From: Megachile rotundata
Taxonomy: Eukaryota > Arthropoda > Insecta > Hymenoptera > Megachilidae
Assembly (NCBI RefSeq): GCF_050947335.1
Contig: NC_134983.1
Span: 248,001 to 312,000 of the forward strand
Direction: 5' to 3'
Length of the DNA stretch: 64,000 nucleotides
The position numbers were made by a program, and so were the translations under genes. The notes below the pieces were generated by a model, which saw only the letters and a program-made list of their open reading frames with translations, was not told the origin of the DNA and did no database searches. This document shows, one piece after another, positions 17,501 to 33,770 of the stretch (the stretch's first letter is position 1; each line of letters opens with the position of its first letter).

Positions 17501-17823
17501 AATCACAATCACACAATCACAATCACACAATCACAATCACACAATCACAATCACACAATCACAATCACACAATCACAATCACACAATCACAATCACACAA
17601 TCACAATCACACAATCACAATCACACAATCACAATCACACAATCACAATCACACAATCACAATCACACAATCACAATCACACAATCACAATCACACAATC
17701 ACAATCACACAATCACAATCACACAATCACAATCACACAATCACAATCACACAATCACAATCACACAATCACAATCACACAATCACAATCACACAATCAC
17801 AATCACACAATCACAATCACACA
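17501..17823. repeat. 14-bp array, acacaatc + acaatc, about 23 copies
   Basis: Counterpart of the array at 7187-7536. The offset to copy 1 is 10,314 bp before it and 10,270 bp after it. The 44-bp loss fits two 14-bp units plus two 8-mers. Confidence 0.83.
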
Positions 17824-20770
17824 ATCACACAATCACACAATCACACAATCACACAATCACACAATCACACAATCACACAATCACACAATCACGGTCACAC
17901 AATCACGGTCACTCAATCACGGTCACACAATCACGGTCACAAAATCACGGTCACACAATCACGGTCACACAATCACACAATCACACAATCACACAATCAC
18001 ACAATCACACAATCACACAATCACACAATCACTCAATCACACAATAACACACTCACACAATAACACACTCACACAATCACACAGTCACAATCACACAATC
18101 ACGATCGCACAACCACACAATCACACAAACACACAATAACACAATCACACAATCACACAATCACACAATCACACAATCACACAATCACACAATCACACAA
18201 TCACACAATCACACAATCACACAATCACACAATCACACAATCACACAATCACACAATCACACAATCTCACAATCACACAATCACACAATCACACAAGCAC
18301 ACAATCACTCACTCACACAATCACACAATCACACAATCACACAATCACACAATCACACAATCACACAATCACACAATCACACAGTCACACAGTCACACAA
18401 TCACACAACCACACAATCACACAATCACACAATCACACAATCACGCACTCACACATTCACACAGACACAATCACACAATCACAATCACACAATCACAATC
18501 ACACAATCACAATCACACAATCACACAATCACACAATCACACAATCACACAATCACACAATCACACAATCACACAATCACACAATCACACAATCACACAA
18601 TCACACAATCACACAATCACGGTCACACAATCACGGTCACTCAATCACGGTCACACCATCACGGTCACAAAATCACGGTCACACAATCACGGTCACACAA
18701 TCACACAATCACACAATCACACAATCACACAATCACACAATCACACAATCACTCAATCACACAATAACACACTCACACAATAACACACTCACACAATCAC
18801 ACAGTCACAATCACACAATCACGATCGCACAACCACACAATCACACAAACACACAATAACACAATCACACAATCACACAATCACACAATCACACAATCAC
18901 ACAATCACACAATCATACAATCACACAATCACACAATCACACAATCAGACAATCACACAATCACACAATCACACAATCACACAATCACACAATCACGCAA
19001 TCACACAATCACACAATCTCACAATCACACAATCACACAATCACTCAGTCACACAATCACACAATCACACAATCACAATCGCACAATCACAATTACACAA
19101 TCACACAATCACACAATCACACAATCACAATCACACAGTCACACAATCTCAATCACGCAATCACACAATCACGATCACACAATCACACAATCACACAATC
19201 ACACAATCACACAATCACACAATCACACAATCACACAATCACACAATCACACAATCACACAGTCACACAATCACACAACCACACAATCACACAATCACAC
19301 AATCACACAATCACGCACTCACACAATCACACAGACACAATCACACAATCACAATCACACAATCACAATCACACAATCACAATCACACAATCACACAATC
19401 ACACAATCACACAATCACACAATCACACAATCACACAATCACACAATCACACAATCACACAATCACACAATCACACAATCACACAATCACACAATCACAC
19501 AATCACGCAATCACACAATCACACAATCACTCAGTCACACAATCGCACAATCACACAATCACACAATCACACAATCCCACAATCACACAATCACACAATC
19601 ACACAATCACACAGTCACACAGTCACACAATCACACAACCACACAATCACACAATCACACAATCACACAATCACGCACTCACACAATCACACAGACACAA
19701 TCACACAATCACAATCACACAATCACAATCACACAATCACAATCACACAATCACACAATCACACAATCACTCAGTCACACAATCGCACAATCACACAATC
19801 GCACAATCACACAATCACACAATTTCACAATCACACAATCACACAATCACACAGTCACACAGTCACACAATCACATAACCACACAATCACACAATCACAC
19901 AATCACACAATCACACAATCACACAATCACGCACTCACACAATCACACAGACACAATCACACAATCACAATCACACAATCACAATCACACAATCACAATC
20001 ACACAATCACACAATCGCACAATCACACAATCACACAATCACACAATCACACAATCACAAAATCACACAATCACACAATCACACAATCACACAATCACAC
20101 AATCACACAATCACACAATCACACAACCACACCATCACTCAATCACACAATCACACAATCACACAATCACACAATCACACAATCACAATCGCACAATCAC
20201 AATTACACAATCACACAATCACACAATCACACAATCACACAACCACACAATCACACAATCACACAATCACACAATCACACACTCACACAATCACACAGAC
20301 ACAATCACACAATCACAATCACACAATCACAATCACACAATCACAATCACACAATCACAATCACACAATCGCAATCACACAATCACAATCACACAATCAC
20401 AATCACACAATCACAATCACACAATCCCAATCACACAATCACAATCACACAATCACACAATCACAATCACACAATCACAATCACACAATCACACAATCAC
20501 ACAATCGCACAATCACTCAGTCACACAATCACACAATCACACAATCACTCAATCACACAATCACACAATCACACAGTCACACAATCACACAATCACACAA
20601 TCACACAGTCACACAATCACACAATCACGCAATCACACAATCACACAATCACACAACCACACAATCACACAATCACACAATCACACAACCACACAATCAC
20701 ACAATCACACAATCACACAATCACACAATCACACAATCACACAATCACACAATCACACAATCACACAATC

Positions 20771-21016
20771 ACACGATCACACGATCACACGATCATACGA
20801 TCACACGATCACACGATCACACGATCACACGATCACTCGATCACACACTCACACAATCACACAGTCACAATCACACAATCACACAATCACACAATCACAC
20901 GAACACACGATCACACGATCACACGATCACACGATCACACGACCACACGATCACACGATCACACGATCACACGATCACACGATCACACGATCACACGATC
21001 ACACGATCACACGATC
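20771..21016. repeat. CpG-bearing acacgatc cluster 4
   Basis: Copy of the cluster at 10493-10746, with the acgacc variant. It is one 8-mer shorter overall (offset 10,278 at the left end, 10,270 at the right). Confidence 0.87.
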
Positions 21017-24000
21017 ACACAATCACGCAATCACACAATCACGCAATCGCAATCACGCAATCACAGTCACACAATCACAATCACACAATCACAATTACAC
21101 AATTACTGAATCACACAAGCACACAAGCACACAATCACACAATCACACAATCACACAATCACACAATCACACAATCACACAATCACACAATCACACAATC
21201 ACACAATCACACAATCACACAATCACACAATCACACAATCACACAACCACACAATCACAAAATCACAAAATCACACAATCACACAATCACACAATCATAC
21301 AATCACACAATCACCCAATCACACAATCACACAATCACACAGTCACACAATCTCAATCACGCAATCACACAATCACGATCACACAATCACGGTCACACAA
21401 TCACGGTCACACAATCACGGTCACACAATCACGGTCACACAATCACGGTCACTCAATCACGGTCACACAATCAAGGTCACACAATCACGGTCACACAATC
21501 ACGGTCACACAATCACACAATCACACAATCACACAATCACACAATCACACAATCACACAATCACACGATCACAAAATCACACAATCACACAATCACACAA
21601 TCACACAATCACACAATCACAAAATCACACAGTCACACAATCACACAATCACAATCACGCAATCACACAATCACAATCACACAATCACGGTCACACAATC
21701 ACGGTCACACAATCACGGTCACTCAATCACGGTCACACAATCACGGTCACACAATCACGGTCACACAATCACGGTCACACAATCACGGTCACACAATCAC
21801 ACAATCACACCATCACACAATCACACCATCACACAATCACACAATCACACAATCACACAATCACACAATCACACAATCACACAATCACACAATCACACAA
21901 TCACACAATCACACAATCACACAATCACACAAGCACACAATCACTCAATCACACAATCACACAATCACACAATCACACAATCACACAATCACACAATCAC
22001 GCACTCACACAATCACACAGACACAATCACACAATCACAATCACACAATCACAATCACACAATCACTCAGTCACACAATCACACAATCACACAATCACAC
22101 AATCACACAATCAGACAATCACACAATCACACAATCACACAATCACACAGTCACACAGTCACACAATCACACAACCACACAATCACACAATCACACAATC
22201 ACACAATCACACAATCACACGATCACACGATCACACGATCACACGATCACACGATCACACGATCACACAATCACACATTCACACAATCGCACAATCACAC
22301 CATCACACAATCACACCATCACACAATCACACAATCACACATTCACACAATCACGCAATCACAATCACGCAATCACAATCACGCAATCACACAATCACGG
22401 TCACACAATCACGGTCACTCAATCACGGTCACTCAATCACGGACACACAATCACACAGTCACACAATCACTCACTCACACAATCACACAATCACACAATC
22501 ACACAATCACACAATAACAATCACACAATCACACAATCACACAATCAAACAATCACACAATCACACAATCACACAATCACACAATCACACAATCACACAA
22601 TCACACAATCACACAACCACACAACCACACAATCACACAATCACACAATCACACAATCACACAATCACACAATCACACAATCACTCAATCACACAATCAC
22701 ACAATCACAAAATCACAAGATCACACAATCACACAATCACACAATCACACAGTCACACAATCACACAACCACACAATCACTCAAGCACGCAGTCACAATC
22801 ACACAATCACACAATCACACAATCACACGATCACACGATCACACGACCACACAATCACACATTCACACAATCACACAATCACACCATCACACAATCACAC
22901 AATCACACAATCACACAATCAGACAATCACACAATCATACAATCACACAATCACACAATCACACAGTCACACAGTCACACAATCACACAACCACACAATC
23001 ACACAATCACACAATCACACAATCACACACTCACACAATCACACAGACACAATCACACAATCACACAATCACACAATCACACAATCACACTATCACACAA
23101 TCACACAATCACACAATCACACAATCACACAATCACTCAGTCACACAATCACACAATCACACAATCACAATCGCACAATCACAATTACACAATCACACAA
23201 TCACACAATCACACAATCACACAATCACACAATCACAATCGCACAATCACAATTACACAATCACACAATCACACAATCACACAATCACACAATCACAATC
23301 ACACAGTCACACAATCTCAATCACGCAATCACACAATCACGATCACACAATCACACAATCACACAATCACACAATCACACAATCACACAATCACACAATC
23401 ACACAATCACACAATCACACAACCACACAATCACACAAGCACACAATCACTCAATCACACAATCACACAATCACACAATCACACTATCACACAATCACAC
23501 AATCACACAATCACACAATCACACAATCACTCAGTCACACAATCACACAATCACACAATCACAATCGCACAATCACAATTACACAATCACACAATCACAC
23601 AATCACACAATCACACAATCACACAATCACAATCACACAGTCACACAATCTCAATCACGCAATCACACGATCACGATCACACAATCACACAATCACACAA
23701 TCACACAATCACACAATCACACAATCACACAATCACACAATCACAAACTCACACAATCACACAGACACAATCACACAATCACAATCACACAATCACAATC
23801 ACACAATCACACAATCACACAATCACACAATCACACAATCACACAATCACACAATCACACAATCACACAATCACACAATCACACAATCACACAGTCACAC
23901 AATCACGGTCACACAATCACGGTCACTCAATCACGGTCACACAATCACGGTCACAAAATCACGGTCACACAATCACGGTCACACAATCACACAATCACAC

Positions 24001-24202
24001 AATCACACAATCACACAATCACACAATCACACAATCACACAATCACACAATCACTCAATCACACAATAACACACTCACACAATAACACACTCACACAATC
24101 ACACAGTCACAATCACACAATCACGATCGCACAACCACACAATCACACAAACACACAATCACACAATCACACAATCACACAATCACACAATCACACAATC
24201 AC

Positions 24203-25502
24203 ACAATTACACAATCACACAATCACACCATCACACAATCACACAATCACACAATCACACAATCACAAAATCACACAATCACAATCACACAATCACAATC
24301 ACACAATCACAATCACACAATCACAATCACACAATCACAATCACACAATCACAATCACACAATCACAATCACACAATCACAATCACACAATCACAATCAC
24401 ACAATCACAATCACACTATCACACAGTCCCACAATCACACAATCACTCAGTCACACAATCACACAATCACACAATCACAATCGCACAATCACAATTACAC
24501 AATCACACAATCACACAATCACACAATCACACAATCACAATCACACAGTCACACAATCTCAATCACGCAATCACACAATCACGATCACACAATCACACAA
24601 TCACACAATCACACAATCACACAATCACACAATCACACAATCACACAATCACACAATCACACAAGCACACAATCACTCAATCACACAATCACACAATCAC
24701 ACAATCACACAATCACACAATCACGCACTCACACAATCACACAGGCACAATCACACAATCACAATCACACAATCACAATCACACAATCACTCAGTCACAC
24801 AATCACACAATCACACAATCACACAATCACACAATCAGACAATCACACAATCACACAATCACACAATCACACAGTCACACAGTCACACAATCACACAACC
24901 ACACAATCACACAATCACACAATCACACAATCACACAATCACACGATCACACGATCACACGATCACACGATCACACGATCACACGATCACACAATCACAC
25001 ATTCACACAATCGCACAATCACACCATCACACAATCACACCATCACACAATCACACAATCACACATTCACACAATCACGCAATCACAATCACGCAATCAC
25101 AATCACGCAATCACAATCACGCAATCACAATCACGCAATCACAATCACGCAATCACACAATCACCGTCACACAATCACAGTCACTCAATCACGGTCACTC
25201 AATCACGGACACACAATCACACAGTCACACAATCACTCAATCACACAATCACACAATCACACAATCACACAATAACAATCACACAATCACACAATCACAC
25301 AATCAAACAATCACACAATCACACAATCACACAATCACACAATCACACAATCACACAATCACTCAATCACACAATAACACACTCACACAATAACACACTC
25401 ACACAATCACACAGTCACAATCACACAATCACGATCGCACAACCACACAATCACACAAACACACAATCACACAATCACACAATCACACAATCACACAATC
25501 AC
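24203..25502. repeat. 1.3-kb tandem repeat, unit 1
   Basis: Runs from one acaattac mark (24203) to the next (25503). It contains an accatc unit, a 14-bp acaatc array, acactatc with acagtccc (24413), acgatc, acaagcac, acgcactc, acaggcac, acagacaatc-type units, six acacgatc, acattc, several acgcaatc/acaatc pairs, acggacac (25205) and aataacac breakers. It straddles the right end of the 10.3-kb copy. Confidence 0.8.
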
Positions 25503-26788
25503 ACAATTACACAATCACACAATCACACCATCACACAATCACACAATCACACAATCACACAATCACAAAATCACACAATCACAATCACACAATCACAATC
25601 ACACAATCACAATCACACAATCACAATCACACAATCACAATCACACAATCACAATCACACAATCACAATCACACAATCACAATCACACAATCACAATCAC
25701 ACAATCACAATCACACTATCACACAGTCCCACAATCACACAATCACTCAGTCACACAATCACACAATCACACAATCACAATCGCACAATCACAATTACAC
25801 AATCACACAATCACACAATCACACAATCACACAATCACAATCACACAGTCACACAATCTCAATCACGCAATCACACAATCACGATCACACAATCACACAA
25901 TCACACAATCACACAATCACACAATCACACAATCACACAATCACACAATCACACAATCACACAAGCACACAATCACTCAATCACACAATCACACAATCAC
26001 ACAATCACACAATCACACAATCACGCACTCACACAATCACACAGGCACAATCACACAATCACAATCACACAATCACAATCACACAATCACTCAGTCACAC
26101 AATCACACAATCACACAATCACACAATCACACAATCAGACAATCACACAATCACACAATCACACAATCACACAGTCACACAGTCACACAATCACACAACC
26201 ACACAATCACACAATCACACAATCACACAATCACACAATCACACGATCACACGATCACACGATCACACGATCACACGATCACACGATCACACAATCACAC
26301 ATTCACACAATCGCACAATCACACCATCACACAATCACACCATCACACAATCACACAATCACACATTCACACAATCACGCAATCACAATCACGCAATCAC
26401 AATCACGCAATCACAATCACGCAATCACAATCACGCAATCACACAATCACCGTCACACAATCACAGTCACTCAATCACGGTCACTCAATCACGGACACAC
26501 AATCACACAGTCACACAATCACTCAATCACACAATCACACAATCACACAATCACACAATAACAATCACACAATCACACAATCACACAATCAAACAATCAC
26601 ACAATCACACAATCACACAATCACACAATCACACAATCACACAATCACTCAATCACACAATAACACACTCACACAATAACACACTCACACAATCACACAG
26701 TCACAATCACACAATCACGATCGCACAACCACACAATCACACAAACACACAATCACACAATCACACAATCACACAATCACACAATCAC
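25503..26788. repeat. 1.3-kb tandem repeat, unit 2
   Basis: Repeats unit 1 mark for mark: acactatc 24413 to 25713 (1,300 bp) and acggacac 25205 to 26491 (1,286 bp). The next acaattac is at 26789. The 14-bp shortening equals one acacaatc+acaatc pair, fewer acgcaatc pairs being present near 26.4 kb. Confidence 0.8.
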
Positions 26789-28735
26789 ACAATTACACAA
26801 TCACACAATCACACCATCACACAATCACACAATCACACAATCACACAATCACAAAATCACACAATCACAATCACACAATCACAATCACACAATCACAATC
26901 ACACAATCACAATCACACAATCACAATCACACAATCACAATCACACAATCACAATCACACTATCACACAGTCCCACAATCACACAATCACTCAGTCACAC
27001 AATCACACAATCACTCAATCACAATCGCACAATCACAATTACACAATCACACAATCACACAATCACACAATCACAATCACACAGTCACACAATCTCAATC
27101 ACGCAATCACACAATCACGATCACACAATCACACAATCACACAATCACACAATCACACAATCACACAATCACACAATCACACAATCACAAACTCACACAA
27201 TCACACAGACACAATCACACAATCACAATCACACAATCACAATCACACAATCACACAATCACACAATCACACAATCACACAATCACACAATCACACAATC
27301 ACACAATCACACAATCACACAATCACACAATCACACAATCACGGTCACACAATCACGGTCACTCAATCACGGTCACACAATCACGGTCACAAAATCACGG
27401 TCACACAATCACGGTCACACAATCACACAATCACACAATCACACAATCACACAATCACACAATCACACAATCACTCAATCACACAATAACGCACTCACAC
27501 AATAACACACTCACACAATCACACAGTCACAATCACACAATCACGATCGCACAACCACACAATCACACAAACACACAATCACACAATCACACAATCACAC
27601 AATCACACAATCACACAATTACACAATCACACAATCACACCATCACACAATCACACAATCACACAATCACACAATCACAAAATCACACAATCACAATCAC
27701 ACAATCACAATCACACAATCACAATCACACAATCACAATCACACAATCACAATCACACAGTCACAATCACACAATCACAATCACACTATCACACAGTCCC
27801 ACAATCACACAATCACTCAGTCACACAATCACACAATCACACAATCACAATCGCACAATCACAATTACACAATCACACAATCACACAATCACACAATCAC
27901 ACAATCACAATCACACAGTCACACAATCTCAATCACGCAATCACACAATCACGATCACACAATCACACAATCACACAATCACACAATCACACAATCACAC
28001 AATCACACAATCACACAATCACACAATCACACAAGCACACAATCACTCAATCACACAATCACACAATCACACAATCACACAATCACACAATCACGCACTC
28101 ACACAATCACACAGGCACAATCACACAATCACAATCACACAATCACAATCACACAATCACTCAGTCACACAATCACACAATCACACAATCACACAATCAC
28201 ACAATCAGACAATCACACAATCACACAACCACACAATCACACAGTCACACAGTCACACAATCACACAACCACACAATCACACAATCACACAATCACACAA
28301 TCACACAATCACACGATCACACGATCACACGATCACACGATCACACGATCACACGATCACACAATCACACATTCACACAATCGCACAATCACACCATCAC
28401 ACAATCACACCATCACACAATCACACAATCACACATTCACACAATCACGCAATCACAATCACGCAATCACAATCACGCAATCACAATCACGCAATCACAA
28501 TCACGCAATCACAATCACGCAATCACACAATCACGGTCACACAATCACAGTCACTCAATCACGGTCACTCAATCACGGACACACAATCACACAGTCACAC
28601 AATCACTCAATCACACAATCACACAATCACACAATCACACAATAACAATCACACAATCACACAATCACACAATCAAACAATCACACAATCACACAATCAC
28701 ACAATCACACAATCACACAATCACACAATCACACA
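26789..28735. repeat. Partial further copies of the 23.5-25.4 kb block
   Basis: The acaattac mark recurs at 26789 and 27615, and acactatc at 26957 and 27783. From about 26,990 the order (acaatcgc, acgatc, acaaactc near 27,190, acggtc cluster, aataacac) follows 23.5-24.2 kb with an offset of about 3,412 bp. It then follows 24.2-25.4 kb to acggacac at 28575 (offset 3,370). The block ends where acggtc/acgatc units begin near 28,739. Confidence 0.72.
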
Positions 28736-29336
28736 ATCACGGTCACACAATCACGATCACACAATCACGATCACACAATCACGGTCACACAATCACGGTC
28801 ACACAACCACACAATCACACAATCACACAATCACACAATCACACAGTCATACAATCACACAATCACGCAATCACAAAATCACACAATCACACAATCACAC
28901 AATCACACAGTCACTCAATCACAAAATCACACAATCACAAAATCACAAGATCACACAATCACACAATCACACAATCACACAGTCACACAATCACACAACC
29001 ACACAATCACTCAAGCACGCAGTCACAATCACACAATCACACAATCACACAATCACACGATCACACGATCACACGATCACACGATCACACGATCACACGA
29101 TCACACAATCACACATTCACACAATCACACAATCACACCATCACACAATCACACAATCACACATTCACACAATCACGCAATCACAATCACGCAATCACAA
29201 TCACGCAATCACACAATCACGGTCACACAATCACGGTCACTCAATCACGGTCACTCAATCACGGACACACAATCACACAGTCACACAATCACTCAATCAC
29301 ACAATCACACAATCACACAATCACACAATCACACAA
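28736..29336. repeat. acggtc-acgatc-acgatc-acggtc-acggtc block, first copy
   Basis: Starts with a five-step run of 14-bp units whose 6-mers are acggtc, acgatc, acgatc, acggtc, acggtc. An acagtcat unit follows (about 28,846), then acaaaatc/acaagatc, acaagcac with acgcagtc, six acacgatc, acattc and acggacac (29261). The same opening run occurs at about 33,772, 36,388, 39,222, 46,961, 52,010 and 59,622. acggacac recurs 5,040 bp away at 34301. Confidence 0.78.
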
Positions 29337-32100
29337 TCACAAAATCTCACAATCACACAATCACACAATCACACAATCACACAATCACAAAATCACACAA
29401 TCACACAATCACACAATCACTCAGTCACACAGTCACACAATCACACAATCACAATCACGCAATCACACAATCACAATCACACAATCACGGTCACACAATC
29501 ACGGTCACACAATCACGGTCACTCAATCACGGTCACACAATCACGGTCACACAATCACGGTCACACAATCACGGTCACACAATCACACAATCACACAATC
29601 ACACAATCACACCATCACACAATCACACAATCACACAATCACACAATCACAAAATCACACAATCACAATCACACAATCACGGTCACACAATCACGGTCAC
29701 ACAATCACACAATCACACAATCACACAATCACACAATCACACAATCACACAATCACAATCGCACAATCACAATTACACAATCACACAATCACACAATCAC
29801 ACAATCACACAATCACAATCACACAGTCACACAATCTCAATCACGCAATCACACAATCACGATCACACAATCACACAATCACACAATCACACAATCACAC
29901 AATCACACAATCACACAATCACACAATCACACAATCACACAATCACACAAGCACACAATCACTCAATCACACAATCACACAATCACACAATCACACAATC
30001 ACACAATCACGCACTCACACAATCACGCACTCACACAATCACACAGACACAATCACACAATCACAATCACACAATCACAATCACACAATCACTCAGTCAC
30101 ACAATCACACAATCACACAATCACACAATCACACAATCAGACAATCACACAATCACACAATCACACAATCACACAGTCACACAGTCACACAATCACACAA
30201 CCACACAATCACACAATCACACAATCACACAATCACACAATCACACGATCACACGATCACACGATCACACGATCACACGATCACACGATCACACGATCAC
30301 ACGATCACACAATCACACATTCACACAATCACACAACCACACAATCACACAATCACACAATCACACAGTCACACAATCACACAACCACACAATCACTCAA
30401 GCACGCAGTCACAATCACACAATCACACAATCACACAATCACACGATCACACGATCACACGATCACACGATCACACGATCACACGATCACACGATCACAC
30501 AATCACACATTCACACAATCACACAATCACACCATCACACAATCACACAATCACACAATCACACAATCAGACAATCACACAATCACACAATCACACAGTC
30601 ACACAGTCACACAATCACACAACCACACAATCACACAATCACACACTCACACAATCACACAGACACAATCACACAATCACAATCACACAATCACAATCAC
30701 ACAATCACACAATCACACAATCACACAATCACACAATCACACAATCACACAATCACACAATCACACAATCACACAATCACACAATCACACAATCACACAA
30801 TCACACAATCACACAATCACACAATCACACAATCACACAATCCCAATCACACAATAACAATCACACAATCACACAATCTCACAATCACACAATCACACAA
30901 TCACACAACCACACGACCACACAATCACACAAGCACACAATCACTCAATCACACAATCACACAATCACACAATCACACTATCACACAATCACACAATCAC
31001 TCAGTCACACAATCACACAATCACACAATCACAATCGCACAATCACAATTACACAATCACACAATCACACAATCACACAATCACAATCACACAGTCACAC
31101 AATCTCAATCACGCAATCACACAATCACGATCACACAATCACACAATCACACAATCACACAATCACACAATCTCACAATCACACAATCACACAATCACAC
31201 AACCACACAATCACACAAGCACACAATCACTCAATCACACAATCACACAATCACACAATCACACAATCACACTATCACACAATCACACAATCACACAATC
31301 ACACAATCACACAATCACTCAGTCACACAATCACACAATCACACAATCACAATCGCACAATCACAATTACACAATCACACAATCACACAATCACACAATC
31401 ACACAATCACAATCACACAGTCACACAATCTCAATCACGCAATCACACAATCACGATCACACAATCACACAATCACACAATCACACAATCACACAATCAC
31501 ACAATCACACAATCACACAATCACACAATCACAAACTCACACAATCACACAGACACAATCACACAATCACAATCACACAATCACAATCACACAATCACAC
31601 AATCACACAATCACACAATCACACAATCACACAATCACACAATCACACAATCACACAATCACACAATCACACAATCACGGTCACACAATCACGGTCACTC
31701 AATCACGGTCACACAATCACGGTCACAAAATCACGGTCACACAATCACGGTCACACAATCACACAATCACACAATCACACAATCACACAATCACACAATC
31801 ACACAATCACACAATCACTCAATCACACAATAACACACTCACACAATAACACACTCACACAATCACACAGTCACAATCACACAATCACGATCGCACAACC
31901 ACACAATCACACAAACACACAATCACACAATCACACAATCACACAATCACACAATCACACAATCACACAATCACACAATCACACAATCACACAATCACAC
32001 AATCACACAATCACACAATCACACAATCACACAATCACACAATCACACAATCACACAATCACACAATCACACAATCACACAATCTCACAATCACACAATC
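29337..32100. repeat. Mosaic block related to 48.1-51.06 kb and 60.8-63.7 kb
   Basis: The acaaaatctc mark (29341) matches 48147 and 60833. acggtc at 29487 matches 48293 (offset 18,806). Twin acgcactc at 30009/30025 matches acgccctc/acgcactc at 48835/48851. acaataac at 30851 matches 50121 (offset 19,270). The rise of about 444 bp in offset comes from a stretch near 49.1-49.6 kb that is missing at about 30.33 kb. The aataacac mark at 31829 matches 63759, with no counterpart after 51.06 kb. No genes. Confidence 0.7.
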
Positions 32101-33770
32101 ACACAATCACACAATCACACAATCACACAATCACACAAGCACACAATCACTCAATCACACAATCACACAATCACACAATCACACTATCACACAATCACAC
32201 AATCACACAATCACACAATCACACAATCACACAATCACACAATCACACAATCACTCAGTCACACAATCACACAATCACACAATCACACAATCACACAATC
32301 AGACAATCACACAATCACACAATCACACAATCACACAGTCACACAGTCACACAATCACACAACCACACAATCACACAATCACACAATCACACAATCACAC
32401 AATCACACAATCACACAATCACACAATCACACAATCACACAATCACAAAATCACACAGTCACACAATCACACAATCACAATCACGCAATCACACAATCAC
32501 AATCACACAATCACGGTCACACAATCACGGTCACACAATCACGGTCACTCAATCACGGTCACACAATCACGGTCACACAATCACGGTCACACAATCACGG
32601 TCACACAATCACGGTCACACAATCACGGTCACACAATCACACAATCACACAATCACACAATCACACCATCACACAATCACACAATCACACAATCACACAA
32701 TCACAAAATCACACAATCACAATCACACAATCACAATCACACAATCACAATCACACAATCACAATCACACAATCACAATCACACAATCACAATCACACAA
32801 TCACAATCACACAATCACAATCACATAATCACAATCACACAATCACAATCACACTATCACACAGTCCCACAATCACACAATCACTCAGTCACACAATCAC
32901 ACAATCACACAATCACAATCGCACAATCACAATTACACAATCACACAATCACACAATCACACAATCACACAATCACAATCACACAGTCACACAATCTCAA
33001 TCACGCAATCACACAATCACGATCACACAATCACACAATCACACAATCACACAATCACACAATCACACAATCACACAATCACACAATCACACAATCACAC
33101 AATCACACAATCACACAATCACACAATCACACAAGCACACAATCACTCAATCACACAATCACACAATCACACAATCACACAATCACACAATCACGCACTC
33201 ACACAATCACACAGGCACAATCACACAATCACAATCACACAATCACAATCACACAATCACAATCACACAATCACTCAGTCACACAATCACACAATCACAC
33301 AATCACACAATCACACAATCAGACAATCACACAATCACACAATCACACAATCACACAGTCACACAGTCACACAATCACACAACCACACAATCACACAATC
33401 ACACAATCACACAATCACACAATCACACGATCACACGATCACACGATCACACGATCACACAATCACACATTCACACAATCGCACAATCACACCATCACAC
33501 AATCACACCATCACACAATCACACAATCACACATTCACACAATCACGCAATCACAATCACGCAATCACAATCACACAATCACACAGTCACACAATCACTC
33601 AATCACACAATCACACAATCACACAATCACACAATAACAATCACACAATCACACAATCACACAATCAAACAATCACACAATCACACAATCACACAATCAC
33701 ACAATCACACAATCACACAATCACACAATCACACAATCACACAATCACGCAATCACACAATCACACAATC
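32101..33770. repeat. Mosaic block with acggtc cluster and 14-bp run
   Basis: Holds acaagcac, acactatc, paired acagtc units, an acggtc 14-bp cluster (about 32,513-32,630), a 14-bp acaatc run with one acataatc (about 32,705-32,850), acactatc with acagtccc, acaggcac, only four acacgatc (from about 33,427), acattc and an acaatcaa unit near 33,663. It resembles the 24-25.4 kb block but lacks the usual acggtc/acggacac cluster near 33.57 kb. Confidence 0.65.

Larger units (their letters stand above)
16148..25490. repeat. Segmental tandem duplication of 10.3 kb, copy 2 (shortened to about 9.3 kb)
   Basis: The left junction is near 16,14x, where an aaacacac block continues straight into acagacac, an order not found in the other blocks. 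The order then follows copy 1 to about 25,490. It is about 950 bp shorter because it lacks the part matching about 11.59-12.55 kb. It has its own changes: an aatcccac unit near 19,575, aaccac at 23,421 where copy 1 has aacaac (14,111), and acacgatc beside acgatc near 23,667. Confidence 0.78.
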
